From: Lachnospiraceae bacterium UBA3692
GTDB lineage: Bacteria > Bacillota > Clostridia > Lachnospirales > Lachnospiraceae
DNA: 47,500 bases
Direction of reading: 5' to 3'
Assembly: GCA_002372815.1 (NCBI GenBank)
Contig: DFIR01000064.1
Coordinates: 5,757-53,256, forward strand
Under the pieces are notes generated by a model. It was given only the letters and a program-made list of their open reading frames with translations, searched no databases and was not told the DNA's origin. The translations under genes and the position numbers were made by a program. Of this stretch, positions 1 through 8,577 are shown in pieces. Within the stretch, counting starts at the first letter, position 1. Every line of letters starts with the position of its first letter.

Positions 1-17
1 GCGTTTTCTTTGTGAGA

Positions 18-1175
18 TCACTGTTTTGAGGCGATTTCCATGCCGGTACGGATGAAGCGGAACATACGCACTGCACCGAGATAATACAGTTCTTCCGCTC
101 TGCTGAGCGCTTCTTCCAGCGGCATCGGAGCGTCGACCGTGGTCATCAATGATTCGATCCCGCAGTCGAAGATCTTATCGGCATCTCTCCCGAGGGAACC
201 GGAAAGACCAACGGCCGGGATTCCTTTCGCTTTTGCTCTTTCTCCGACGCCCTGCATTACTTTTCCGAAGCAGCTCTGCCAGTCGGTCCGGCCCTCGCCG
301 GTCACGACCACGTCCACGCCCTCCAGCCTCTGGTCGAAGCCGATCAGATCCAGCACGGTCTCGATCCCGGAGCGCATCTCGCCGCCCAGGAAGACCTTCA
401 GTGCTGCACCGAGGCCGCCTGCCGCGCCGGAGCCGGGGATCTCATCCACGTCGATCCCGAACTGTTTCCTGATCACATCGCGGTAGTTGCACATGCCGGC
501 TTCCAGACGCTCCTGGATCTCCGGGGTGGCACCCTTCTGCGCCCCGAAGGTATAGGTGGCGCCGTCCGGACCGCACAGCGGGTTGGTCACGTCGCACATG
601 ACCGTGATCTTCGCGTCTTTGACGCGGGGGTCCAGTCCGGAGACATCGATCGCATGCACTTTCTCGAGATCCTCTCCCTTGCCTTCCAGCTCGCGGCCTT
701 CCGCGTCAAGGAAACGCACGCCGAGCGCGCGCGCGCAGCCCATGCCGCCGTCATTGGTCGCGCTGCCGCCGATCGCGATCGAGATCTCGCCATACCCGCG
801 GTCCAGGGCATCTCTGATCAGTTCTCCCGTCCCGTAGGTCGTGGTGTGCAGAGGATTGCGCTGCTCCATCGGAACGAGCGGAAGGCCGGAAGCCGCCGCC
901 ATCTCGATCACGGCACTGTTTCCGCCAAAGCTCCCGTAATAAGCCTTCAGAGGACTCCCCAGCGGTCCGCAGACCGTCACATAGATCTTCTCGCCGCCCT
1001 CGGCCTCGATCACCGCGTCGACGGTCCCCTCGCCGCCGTCCGCGACCGGCACGCCGCTGCACTCCACTGCTCCCATGTCACCGAACACCTTGTCCGCTGC
1101 CCGGGTCAGAAGCTCCACGGTCTGCCTGCTGGAAAGTGTCCCCTTGAACGAATCCGACGCAAATAAGAATTTCAT
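18..1175 (-). CDS. Glycerate kinase (type 2, GlxK/GarK family)
   Basis: Probable ATP-dependent cytosolic phosphorylation of D-glycerate, feeding glycerate from sugar-acid breakdown into glycolysis. The 385-residue product begins MKFLFASDSFKGTLSS, carries the glycine-rich VADGGEGT and IGGSATNDGGMGC motifs and has the usual family length. The start at 1175 is chosen because an AGGAGGGG ribosome site lies just upstream (about 1180-1188) and family similarity begins there; the frame is open 20 codons further without support. It is divergent from a CdaR-type regulator, the regulator class that controls glycerate and sugar-diacid genes elsewhere. The 2- versus 3-phosphoglycerate product cannot be told from sequence. 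Confidence 0.93.
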   Translation of the reverse strand: MKFLFASDSFKGTLSSRQTVELLTRAADKVFGDMGAVECSGVPVADGGEGTVDAVIEAEGGEKIYVTVCGPLGSPLKAYYGSFGGNSAVIEMAAASGLPLVPMEQRNPLHTTTYGTGELIRDALDRGYGEISIAIGGSATNDGGMGCARALGVRFLDAEGRELEGKGEDLEKVHAIDVSGLDPRVKDAKITVMCDVTNPLCGPDGATYTFGAQKGATPEIQERLEAGMCNYRDVIRKQFGIDVDEIPGSGAAGGLGAALKVFLGGEMRSGIETVLDLIGFDQRLEGVDVVVTGEGRTDWQSCFGKVMQGVGERAKAKGIPAVGLSGSLGRDADKIFDCGIESLMTTVDAPMPLEEALSRAEELYYLGAVRMFRFIRTGMEIASKQ

Positions 1176-1359
1176 AGTTCCCCTCCTGTGAAAAAATACC
1201 TGTTTCCGAATGTCGTCTCGCATCTTGTGAATCACTGTACATATCTTACCATGGAACCGCAGATCCAGATATGTTATATATACTTATATATACACATATT
1301 ACTCATCATTATATGTTCTCCGGAACAGTATTGAGAACCGTCTTCAGAAAGGAGTTCCC
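1176..1359. promoter_or_regulatory. Divergent intergenic region between glycerate kinase and CdaR-type gene
   Basis: This A/T-rich gap of 184 bp must hold both promoters. A dyad of alternating TA steps lies around 1273-1296. On the minus strand a TATAAT at 1308-1313 could serve the kinase, but its -35 (TCTCAA at 1331-1336) is poor. No clear -35/-10 pair was found for the plus-strand gene. Binding by the CdaR-like protein is inferred from gene arrangement only. Confidence 0.4.
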
Positions 1360-2484
1360 ATGCCCGCCCCCATCCACCTGCAGCTGGCCAAACAGATCGT
1401 GGAAACACTCAAGTCCATCTGCGACCACGACATCAATTACATCGACCTGCGCGGCAGGATCTGCGCGAGCACGGACCCCGCGCGCGTCGATGATCACCAC
1501 AGCGGCGGTTTTGAGGCTGCCCGCACCGGCGAGACGATCGTCATCGCGCAGGATGACCCGCGGTCCGGAGACCGCCGCGGCATCAACATGCCCATCCGCT
1601 ACAAGGGTGAAGTCGTCGCGGTCATCGGCATCACCGGCGACCCCGAGGAAGTGCAGCGCTACGCGGACCTGGCGCAGCGCATCACGATCCTGCTCCTGCG
1701 CGAACAGGACCTCGACCTGCACGACCGCGCGGGCAAGGCACAGGTCCAGTACGTCCTGCGCTCCATCATGCGCGGGGAGACGGTCCATCCCGCCGTCCTG
1801 GAGAACGTCCTCGCCTCCCGCGGCATCGCGTCCTCCCGCGGCAGCTGGCGGACCGCCGTCATTCTGCCGGACGTGGAGGATCTTGCCTCCCTTTCGCTCC
1901 TTGAGCAGGAACTGCTGCAGGTGTTCGAACAGATCGGAAAATGCCTCTTCCTGAGCCGTTTTCCCGAGGAATATGTGCTGACGGCCCCGTCCTCCGTGAT
2001 CGGGGAATATCTCCCGCTCCTCCAGTCCCTGGCACGGCGCCGCGCTTCACAGCTCCGCATCGGCATCGGCGCCGCCGGCAAGCTCGCGCAGCAGAGCCAC
2101 TCGCGGGAGACCGCCCGCATCGCCGCCGCATCGCTCCGGGCAGGGGACAGCACCGCCCCGCTCATCCGCTATGACGACCTGGACCTGGAGATCCTGCTCG
2201 CCTCCGTCCCCGCCGCCGACCGTGAGGCCTATCTGCAGAAGACACTGGCGGGGCTGTCACAGGAGGATCTGGACCTGCTCCGCGTCTACTACGACTGCGG
2301 CCAGTCCCTGCAGGAGGCGTCCCGCGCACTGTTTCTTCACAAGAATACTCTCCAATACAAATTAAACCGCATCCACGGACGGTGCGGATATGATCCGCGC
2401 GCGTTCCGGGATGCGGTCGTTCTCTACGCAGCGCTCAGGCTGCAAGATCATCAGCGGACAAGCGTCTCGCTCCAGTACTCCTGA
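1360..2484 (+). CDS. CdaR family transcriptional regulator (sugar-diacid recognition)
   Basis: The 374-residue protein has an N-terminal putative sugar-diacid-recognition domain (about residues 1-130) and a C-terminal PucR/CdaR-type helix-turn-helix (about 315-365, including LFLHKNTLQYKLNRI). CdaR in Escherichia coli activates galactarate, glucarate and glycerate genes, and the divergent glycerate kinase makes the same role likely here. The start follows an AAAGGAG ribosome site at about 1347. The last 34 bases overlap the 3' end of the convergent clostripain-family gene, so the stop codon of each gene lies inside the other. Confidence 0.92.
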   Translation: MPAPIHLQLAKQIVETLKSICDHDINYIDLRGRICASTDPARVDDHHSGGFEAARTGETIVIAQDDPRSGDRRGINMPIRYKGEVVAVIGITGDPEEVQRYADLAQRITILLLREQDLDLHDRAGKAQVQYVLRSIMRGETVHPAVLENVLASRGIASSRGSWRTAVILPDVEDLASLSLLEQELLQVFEQIGKCLFLSRFPEEYVLTAPSSVIGEYLPLLQSLARRRASQLRIGIGAAGKLAQQSHSRETARIAAASLRAGDSTAPLIRYDDLDLEILLASVPAADREAYLQKTLAGLSQEDLDLLRVYYDCGQSLQEASRALFLHKNTLQYKLNRIHGRCGYDPRAFRDAVVLYAALRLQDHQRTSVSLQYS

Positions 2485-4973
2485 TAATAGATATCGGTGA
2501 AGCGGTAGGTCAGGAGTGCCTTCCCGTCTCCGAGGACCGTGTCGTGGATCTTCATGTCCTCGCTGTAGACCTGCTGCTCTCCGAGCATGTAGGTCGCCTG
2601 GTAATCGCCGTCATAGCTGTAGTAATCGCAGAGGAAGTCGATCGTATCGCCCGGCGTGAGCTCGGTCAGGCTCTTCGCCACCGTCTCGGTCTCGCCGTCC
2701 CTGTAGTCGTAGACGGCGCCGGCGATATATCCGTGCGGATGCTCGTTGTCGAAGACCAGGATCAGGTTCACGTAGACGTCGTTGAGCTTGCAGGGCACCC
2801 TGCCGGTGATGGTGTAATTCTCGCCGTCGTCGACGGTGTCGAGATGGTAGTACGCGACGGGCTGGTCATTGATCGAGATCCAGACCTCCCCGGCGTTGTC
2901 GGGAACCAGGTTGCCGTCCTCGTCGAAGTCGAAGATGAGATCCCTGCCGAGATCGACGTAGCCCTCGCCGTCGTCGTAGAAGACGTTGGCGTCCACGCTC
3001 TGGACCAGGCCCCACTGCTCATTCGTCAGCCGGATCTCCGGCTGGCCGTTGTCGTCCGTCCAGTAGAGCTGCCCGCCGTCGAAATGGTTCTCCGTCAGGT
3101 ACTCCACGAGCTCGTCGTCCGGCATCGCGCGGTCGGAGAGGAAGCTCGAGCCGCCGCTCAGGCCGCCCAGGGAGCTGTAATCGCCGCCCAGGAAGGCCCC
3201 GAGGAGCTGTCCGATCATCTGCTCGTCGATCGTGACCGTCTGCCCCTGTCCGCTGCTTCCCGACGAGCTGCCGTACCCGGTCATCCCGCTGGTGAAATCC
3301 CCGAACAGCGAGCTGTAAGGGCTCGACACCTGGTTGCCGCCGCTGACCGCCTGGCCGGAGGCCTGCAGGCTGGCGAACTGGCGGATGCACTTGGCATATG
3401 CCGCATCGATGCCGATCGCGTCATAATCCTGCGTGATCTTGTCGATGTAGAGTCTGTTCTTGTAAGGGAAATAGATGGACAGCCCGTAGGCGTTCGTCAT
3501 GTTGGTGGAGGTGCGGTTGTACTTGACCGCGGCGCGGATCGACTTTCCGAGCGCCTTGCCTTCGGCCGTCCCCATGTTCTCCGCCAGGTGCACCAGGTCC
3601 ACCTGGTCGATGCGGTTGCTGGCCGCGAATTCCCTCGCCTGGTTGCGCGCGTTCGCGACGGTGCGGTACTCCTTGTTCTCGATCAGTCCGGACACGGAAT
3701 TGGAGAAAGCCGTGAAGTCCGCCTTCGCCGTGGAGGAGAGCTCCGCCAGGTCGACCACGGAGAGCGTCGTCTTCTGGCCGGGGCATTTTCTCGCGCAGGT
3801 GTTGACGAAGTCATCGACGATCTGCCGGCCGAGCTCGGCGGTGGAGATCGACGTGTTCTTGCTGAGCGTCGTGAGCCAGTCCGTGTAGTACCAGCCGACA
3901 CCGGGCTCCGTCTCCTCGGAGGCGATCATGTAGTCGGCGTACTTGTCCAGCATCAGCGCCGTCTCCATGGTCGCCATGAGACACGCGTCAAATCCGACAA
4001 AATCAAACTTCACCCCGCCGTTCTTCAGGGCGGTGTTGATGCCCGCCAGCGACATGGAGCCGCTGCGCGCGTTCTTCTCGTCATAGCCGTAGCCGCTGGC
4101 GCTGCCCGCGCCGTGATCCCACAGGATCAGGTCATAGCGGTCCGCCGGGAAGTTCTTCGCGCAGAACTGGATGAATCCGGAGAGCGTCGCCGGGTCGGTC
4201 ATCACCTTGCTGCCGTCATCCGCCACGAGCCGCGACAGCCCGCCGTCCACCACCTGGTAGACCTGGTTCTTGCTGCTGCTGATGACATTGTTCCTCCAGG
4301 ACTTGCAGCCGCCGGTGTAGACGAGGATGTTCACGTTGTCGCTCATCTTCGCGCCGATCATCTCCTGCAGGTCCGAGGTGCCCATGCCGCTCCTGGACTC
4401 GAGGTCCGTGCCGCACATGTAGACCATGAGCGTGACCTTGTCCTGGCCGCCGCCCCGGATCTTCGTATATTTGTCCCGCGCGCCGGTGGCGACCGTCGTG
4501 TCGAGCTCCTCCTGGCCGCCGGAAGCGAGCGACGAGCCGTCGGACCATCCGGAAGATACGGTGCCGCCGCCGTTAAACAGACTGTTCAGATAGTCGATAT
4601 CCACGGCGCCGCTGCCGGTGCTGCCGGCGGTCCCTGTCTGCCCCGTGCTGCCCGTGCCGGCACTCGGGGCAGGGTTATTATAGCCCGAACCGCTCCCCGA
4701 GGGGGCCTGTCCGGTCGATCCGCCGGATCCGCCGAGAAGGCCGGAAAGGCCGCCGCCTCCGCCCAGCAGGACGACCAGCAGGATCGCGATCAGCGGCAGG
4801 CTCCCACCTGCGCGGCCATTTCTCTTGCCGGAGCCGCCGCTCCCGGACGAATAGCTTCCCGGTCTGCCGTTTCCTACGGGCCCGGTATTCTCGCCGTCGC
4901 CTCTCTTATGAACGCCTGCTCCCTGGCCGGTCACATTCTGTTCCCTGCGGCGGGGTCTGTTGTTCTCTGCCAT
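2451..4973 (-). CDS. Clostripain-family (peptidase C11) cysteine protease, membrane-anchored or secreted
   Basis: An 840-residue protein with a short basic N-terminus, one hydrophobic segment (about 59-71), a long Gly/Ser-rich linker (about 72-155) and a C11 peptidase domain from about residue 178. The expected catalytic pair is visible as His287 in LWDHGAG and Cys331 in GFDACLMAT. A second low-complexity Gly/Ser stretch near 555-615 separates a C-terminal domain of unknown role. C11 enzymes cleave after basic residues and often self-process. The N-terminal segment is not followed by an obvious signal-peptidase site, so an anchored form is likely. Start supported by AGGAGG at about 4980-4985. 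Its end overlaps the CdaR-type gene by 34 bases. Confidence 0.9.
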   Translation of the reverse strand: MAENNRPRRREQNVTGQGAGVHKRGDGENTGPVGNGRPGSYSSGSGGSGKRNGRAGGSLPLIAILLVVLLGGGGGLSGLLGGSGGSTGQAPSGSGSGYNNPAPSAGTGSTGQTGTAGSTGSGAVDIDYLNSLFNGGGTVSSGWSDGSSLASGGQEELDTTVATGARDKYTKIRGGGQDKVTLMVYMCGTDLESRSGMGTSDLQEMIGAKMSDNVNILVYTGGCKSWRNNVISSSKNQVYQVVDGGLSRLVADDGSKVMTDPATLSGFIQFCAKNFPADRYDLILWDHGAGSASGYGYDEKNARSGSMSLAGINTALKNGGVKFDFVGFDACLMATMETALMLDKYADYMIASEETEPGVGWYYTDWLTTLSKNTSISTAELGRQIVDDFVNTCARKCPGQKTTLSVVDLAELSSTAKADFTAFSNSVSGLIENKEYRTVANARNQAREFAASNRIDQVDLVHLAENMGTAEGKALGKSIRAAVKYNRTSTNMTNAYGLSIYFPYKNRLYIDKITQDYDAIGIDAAYAKCIRQFASLQASGQAVSGGNQVSSPYSSLFGDFTSGMTGYGSSSGSSGQGQTVTIDEQMIGQLLGAFLGGDYSSLGGLSGGSSFLSDRAMPDDELVEYLTENHFDGGQLYWTDDNGQPEIRLTNEQWGLVQSVDANVFYDDGEGYVDLGRDLIFDFDEDGNLVPDNAGEVWISINDQPVAYYHLDTVDDGENYTITGRVPCKLNDVYVNLILVFDNEHPHGYIAGAVYDYRDGETETVAKSLTELTPGDTIDFLCDYYSYDGDYQATYMLGEQQVYSEDMKIHDTVLGDGKALLTYRFTDIYYQEYWSETLVR

Positions 4974-5048
4974 CTTCCTCTACCTCCTGCATCGAGCGGT
5001 GACTGTTCCCGTGAATCGTGCTGCTGTCGAGATGCCGCACCTGTTCCA

Positions 5049-5057
5049 AGTATATCA
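5049..5057 (-). promoter_or_regulatory. Extended -10 promoter candidate for the clostripain-family gene
   Basis: On the minus strand the sequence reads TGATATACT, an extended -10 (TG-N-TATACT) about 75 bases before the start codon at 4973. No good -35 is present; a T-run lies just upstream. The gap to the Nudix gene has no terminator I could see, so read-through transcription is also possible. Confidence 0.35.
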
Positions 5058-5082
5058 CACTGTAAAAAAAGTATGCTACCGT

Positions 5083-5631
5083 CTACCTCTGTCTGTACGC
5101 CAGATATGCGAGGATTCCGGCGGCGGTCTTCGCGTCGCGGATCTCCCCCTGCAGGATGAGATCCCGGAGCTCCTCCGGCGTGCGCGCCTCCGTCGTGATC
5201 TCCTCCGCCTCGTCCAGTGTCTGGGCGCCGGTCCTCGTCAGATCCTCCGCCAGGTACACCTCCGTCGTCTCATCGCACCAGGCCCCCGCGGTCTGCAGGT
5301 GCAGCAGTTTCGTGAGGCGTCCCGCCGTGTACCCGGTCTCCTCCGCCAGTTCCCTGCGGGCCGTCACCGCCCCGTCCTCCGCCGGGTCCTCCCTGGCGCC
5401 GGCAGGCAGTTCCAGGCATTCCCGGTCGATGGCAGGCCGCAGCTGCCGCACGAGCAGGATCCGTCCGTCCGGCAGCACCGGCACCACGCAGGCGCCGCCG
5501 CCGTGCTTGTGGTGGACGAAATCCCACTGCTCCTCCTTTCCGTCCGGCAGGACCATCCGGTCCCTGCAGAACGTGAGCACCTTTCCGTCTATGACAGTCT
5601 CCCTCGAGAGCCTGCGAAGTCTGTATTCCAT
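5083..5631 (-). CDS. Nudix hydrolase, ADP-ribose pyrophosphatase-like
   Basis: The 182-residue product starting MEYRLRRLSRE resembles NudF/YffH-type ADP-ribose pyrophosphatases: a beta-rich N-terminal dimerisation part, the family signature ELPAGARED, and a Nudix helix RRELAEETGY. The spacing from the Gly to the first Glu of the Nudix box is one residue longer than the canonical GX5E; the metal-binding REXXEE core is intact. The start at 5631 is chosen by family similarity and a purine-rich GGAAAGAGG site. The frame runs open further upstream, but that part is the intergenic repeat array and does not look coding. Likely role: hydrolysis of ADP-ribose or related nucleoside diphosphates. Confidence 0.88.
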   Translation of the reverse strand: MEYRLRRLSRETVIDGKVLTFCRDRMVLPDGKEEQWDFVHHKHGGGACVVPVLPDGRILLVRQLRPAIDRECLELPAGAREDPAEDGAVTARRELAEETGYTAGRLTKLLHLQTAGAWCDETTEVYLAEDLTRTGAQTLDEAEEITTEARTPEELRDLILQGEIRDAKTAAGILAYLAYRQR

Positions 5632-5664
5632 ATCCGCCTCTTTCCTGCACCGCGCAAGGGACAT

Positions 5665-5740
5665 TTCCGTGGGGAAGCTCTCCCAATGCTGCTTTCGCTT
5701 TCTTCCGTGGGGAAACTCTCCCAATGCCGCTTTCGCTTTC
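5665..5740. repeat. Tandem direct repeat, 38-bp unit, two copies
   Basis: The segment starting TTCCGTGGGGAA at 5665 is repeated from 5703 with two substitutions; both copies end in GCTTTCGCTTTC. It lies immediately upstream of the Nudix start and leads into the 53-bp-period array, whose CGCTTT core is already present in each copy (5696 and 5734). Confidence 0.85.
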
Positions 5741-6094
5741 AAATGCAAGAACCCCAGGTCAAAGCGAATGCTGAACGGTGGCTTTTCGCTTTCAAGTAAA
5801 AATGCCACAGACCAAAGCGAGTTTCGAACGGTGATTTTTCGCTTTCAAATAAAGATGCTCCGGACCAAAGCGAGTTTCGAACAGTGACTTTTCGCTTTCA
5901 AATAAAGATGTCCCGGACCAAAGCGAGTTTCGAGCCTTGGATGCCCTTGAAAACTCGCTTCGGGAAGGCGTTTCTGGAAAGAAAAGCTAGTTAGTCCATG
6001 TAAACACTCGCTTTGTCCGTCCTGGGGCACCTTTCAAAGCGAATCTGTCACTTCCGGGACGCGCTTTCCATCTGTCAATTTTCACCAAAAAGCG
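5734..6094. repeat. Array 1: 53-bp-period repeats of alternating CGCTTT / AAAGCG motifs
   Basis: Non-coding stretch between the Nudix and transglutaminase genes. AAAGCG occurs at 5761, 5814, 5867 and 5920, then (as AAAGCT) at 5983, then at 6036 and 6089. Its inverse CGCTTT occurs at 5734, 5788, 5840, 5893, then (as CGCTTC) 5956, then 6009 and 6062. Successive copies are 52-54 bp apart except for one 63-bp unit, and opposite motifs are 26-27 bp apart. The first three full units are nearly identical; later units keep only the motifs while the sequence between diverges. The period is not a multiple of three, so repeated coding is excluded. Function unknown. Confidence 0.9.
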
Positions 6095-6110
6095 AAAACC
6101 ATTCCTGCTG

Positions 6111-7568
6111 TCAGAACCCGATCTGGTAGAAACTGCTGCCGCCCCGCAGGACCAGGCAGTAGCTGTAAGAGCAGGCCCGTCCCTGCTCCTGCAGGACCCG
6201 CTGCAGCGCCTCATCCAGCGCCTCGGTGCGGTCCTCGTGACCGCGCCACATCATCAGGACGGGCATCTGCGCCCCGTCGCGGAAGCCGTATGCCACCGCC
6301 GCCTCCGCCAGCGCATCGATCTCGTCAAAGCATCTCCGGTAGCCGTCCGTGCCGGTCTCCGCATCCCAGTAATAGAAATAGCGGTCGTCACTGGTCTCCG
6401 CGATCGGATGCGCCGTGAGCTCCTCCGGCCACGTCAGCTGCTCCCCGATCACGTCCATCCCGGCATTGAACAGGTGGTAGTCCCTGCGGGGTCCGTCCTC
6501 CGTCCGGATCGCGTTGTCGTCGTTCGTCACGTCGACGGCATACCAGCTGTCCCCGAGACGAACGGTATTGAAAACATGCCCGTTCCCCGTCGCCGGGTCC
6601 TCACAGCTCTGCGAGGAGACCTGATAGCCCGCCAGCGAGGCGATGAGAAGAAACGCATCCGTGTAGCCCTGGCAGTTCGCGCTTCCGTCTAACAGCGCGC
6701 CGACCGCAGACAGATACGCAGGCGCCTCTTCGGGGGCAAAATCCGCCGGCACCTCCGCGCAGTACTCGACGCGGTCGCAGATCCAGTCGTGGATCCGGCG
6801 CTCCAGCCCGAGATCCTCGAGGTACTCAGGCGCCTGTCCGCTCCCGGTATCCTCCGTCGCTTCCTTCTCCGCCTGTTCCCCGGCAGCTTCCCCGGCAGCT
6901 TCTTCGGCGGCTTCTTCGTCGGTCTCCTCCGCTGTTTTTGCGGCCTTTTCTTCCGCCTTTTCTTCCTCGGCAGCCTCCCGGTACAGCGGCTCGAATCCCG
7001 CCGCCTCCCGCAGGTCATCCGCCGTCTTCAGGGCCAGATCCAGGGTCTCCTGCTCCCTCTCCGTCAGGCCGGACAGGTCGCCCGCCCGGTAAGCTTCCAG
7101 GATCTTCTCCCCGGCGTGCGGCAGCATCTCGACGCGGCAGTACCGCGAGGTCCCGTCGTCCTCGATGCGGATCCGGCAGTAGAGCGCCCCGGACATACGG
7201 GCTGCTTCGCTCCCTTCCAGGTCTTCCAGCGGTCCCTCGTAATAGAAGGCGGCCGTCCTCTGCCCCGCGTCCAGGCAGATCCGCAGGTAGTCCCGCAGAT
7301 CCGTCCGGCTGGTCAGCACCGGGTCGGAGCCGGCTTCATAGCGGGGCTTCTGTGCCCCCGCCGCGGCAGTTCCTTCGGCGGCCGCATCGGCCGCATCGGC
7401 TGCATCGACTGCATCAGCTGTCCCGGCCGCCTCAGCCGCCCCGGCTGCTTCCTCTTTCTGTGCCGCTGCCGCCGGCACCGACGGCCCCAGCGCAGCGAGT
7501 ATGCCTGCCAGCAGAAATGCCGGCACACGCATATAGATCCTCTTACCCATCATCCTCGTCCGTTTCAT
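6111..7568 (-). CDS. Extracytoplasmic transglutaminase-like protein
   Basis: A 485-residue protein with a signal or anchor segment (PAFLLAGILAALGP, about residues 16-30), an Ala/Glu-rich low-complexity stretch near 35-70, another acidic linear stretch near 205-255, and a C-terminal transglutaminase-like domain. The papain-like triad is visible as Cys299 (ANCQGYTDAF), His331 (GNGHVFN) and Asp346 (YAVDVTND). Bacterial members act as proteases or transpeptidase-like enzymes on surface substrates. The start at 7568 overlaps the stop of the upstream gene as ATGA, so it is translationally coupled and is the last gene of the ExbB/ExbD-like operon. Substrate unknown. Confidence 0.85.
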   Translation of the reverse strand: MKRTRMMGKRIYMRVPAFLLAGILAALGPSVPAAAAQKEEAAGAAEAAGTADAVDAADAADAAAEGTAAAGAQKPRYEAGSDPVLTSRTDLRDYLRICLDAGQRTAAFYYEGPLEDLEGSEAARMSGALYCRIRIEDDGTSRYCRVEMLPHAGEKILEAYRAGDLSGLTEREQETLDLALKTADDLREAAGFEPLYREAAEEEKAEEKAAKTAEETDEEAAEEAAGEAAGEQAEKEATEDTGSGQAPEYLEDLGLERRIHDWICDRVEYCAEVPADFAPEEAPAYLSAVGALLDGSANCQGYTDAFLLIASLAGYQVSSQSCEDPATGNGHVFNTVRLGDSWYAVDVTNDDNAIRTEDGPRRDYHLFNAGMDVIGEQLTWPEELTAHPIAETSDDRYFYYWDAETGTDGYRRCFDEIDALAEAAVAYGFRDGAQMPVLMMWRGHEDRTEALDEALQRVLQEQGRACSYSYCLVLRGGSSFYQIGF

Positions 7569-8044
7569 TCGTGCTGCAGCGCGACGCCCAGCTCCGTAAA
7601 AGTATCCGTGACCCACTCATACGTCTCCAGGATCGACTGCTTCTCCTCCAGGCGGAAGGTCCTTCCGTCGGCATTGTATTCCTCTATGTAGGCGCGGAGC
7701 TCCTCCGCGTTCGCCACGGCATTTCCGTTGATCGTCACGGCGTCCTGCGAGATCGACACGACGATGGTGTCCGGAACGGCGCCTTCCTCGTCCGTCTGCG
7801 CCTCCGGCTCCTTCTCCTGTGCCTCCGCGGCGTCCTGCTGCGCGGTCTGCTGAGCCTGTCCGCTCCCGCTGCCCGGAAGCAGTCCGTTCCCGAGACCGAA
7901 GCCTATGCCGCCGCCGCCCAGCAGCGCGAGCAGCGCAAGGATGGCCGCGCCGGCCGTCAGTCTCCTGCCGGTCCCGCCGTTTCTCTTCTGCGCATTCCTT
8001 TCTCCGCCGTTCCGGGTGTTCTCCCCGCCGTCCTGTCCGCTCAT
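7565..8044 (-). CDS. Single-pass membrane protein with ExbD/TolR-like extracytoplasmic domain
   Basis: A 159-residue protein: basic, Asn/Gly-rich N-terminus (1-28), one hydrophobic Gly-rich helix (about 30-55), an acidic Gln/Glu linker, then a domain reading IVVSISQDAVTINGNAV and ending WVTDTFTELGVAL. That order (a beta strand, an ING turn, an EEL helix, a second strand, a helix and a final LGV strand) resembles the periplasmic domain of ExbD/TolR. Unlike true ExbD, the membrane helix has no Asp. It sits between the ExbD-like and transglutaminase genes with four-base ATGA overlaps on both sides. The ExbD resemblance is my reading of the pattern, not a database match. Confidence 0.72.
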   Translation of the reverse strand: MSGQDGGENTRNGGERNAQKRNGGTGRRLTAGAAILALLALLGGGGIGFGLGNGLLPGSGSGQAQQTAQQDAAEAQEKEPEAQTDEEGAVPDTIVVSISQDAVTINGNAVANAEELRAYIEEYNADGRTFRLEEKQSILETYEWVTDTFTELGVALQHE

Positions 8045-8577
8045 CTATCTACCTCCGTGATCTCGTAGAATACTTCCTTGTGCCTGCGTCTCAGTGACTG
8101 CAGCTCCTCCTGGATCGGCAGGAACTCCTCCGTGCGGTAGATCCGGTCCGGGCGGCAGCGGAACACCACATAGACCGGCTGGTCCGGCGCTCCTTCCACA
8201 TATGCTTCGATGATCGCCCGCAGCCGGCTGCGCGTGTACTGGGGGCGGTCAGCTCCCATGCGGACCGTCTCCTGCACCTCCGCCTCCCTGCCCTCGCAGA
8301 CACGCAGGACGTGGTTCCCGTCCTCGATGTCGTTGAGCAGCGTCACGATCACCGCGTTCTCCTCATAGATCCGGGCGCTCTCCGCCGCGGCTTCCAGCTC
8401 GTCCACGCGGGAGGTGAGCGCCTCCACCTGCGCCTGTGTCTCCTGCGCGTCCGCCTGCAGGAGCTTCTCGCTCTGCGTACTCGTGAGCAATGCGATGAAA
8501 AGAATGGAGAAAAGCACGTCGAGGAGGGGCGTCAGGTTGATCTCGTCGCCGGCGCTCCGTCTACGGCGTCTGCCCAT
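8041..8577 (-). CDS. ExbD/TolR-like biopolymer transport subunit
   Basis: A 178-residue protein with a cytoplasmic basic start and the hallmark INLTPLLDVLFSILFIALL helix, whose Asp matches the proton-conducting residue of ExbD, TolR and MotB. A coiled-coil-like stretch follows (about 35-70), then an extracytoplasmic domain unlike the compact ExbD domain. It probably forms a proton- or ion-driven channel with the ExbB-like protein encoded just upstream, whose 3' end it overlaps by 17 bases. Start supported by GAGGAGAAGAATT. Such pairs usually energise outer-membrane processes, so occurrence in a monoderm-type genome is notable. Confidence 0.87.
   Translation of the reverse strand: MGRRRRRSAGDEINLTPLLDVLFSILFIALLTSTQSEKLLQADAQETQAQVEALTSRVDELEAAAESARIYEENAVIVTLLNDIEDGNHVLRVCEGREAEVQETVRMGADRPQYTRSRLRAIIEAYVEGAPDQPVYVVFRCRPDRIYRTEEFLPIQEELQSLRRRHKEVFYEITEVDR

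Noticed and set aside
2544..5159. Very long open frame on the plus strand opposite the clostripain-family gene
   Set aside because: Third-position GC bias opens long antisense frames in this DNA; the translation is low-complexity (rich in V, A, R, D, L) with no motif, while the minus strand encodes a clear C11 protease.
5083..5808. Nudix protein starting 59 codons upstream within the 38-bp repeats
   Set aside because: The added residues are encoded by repeat DNA and have no family similarity; a purine-rich site supports the start at 5631.
5734..6094. Array 1 (and array 2) as a CRISPR array
   Set aside because: The strictly conserved part is only 6-7 bases, the motifs alternate in orientation, several inter-motif segments are near-identical copies, and no cas gene is present anywhere in the window.
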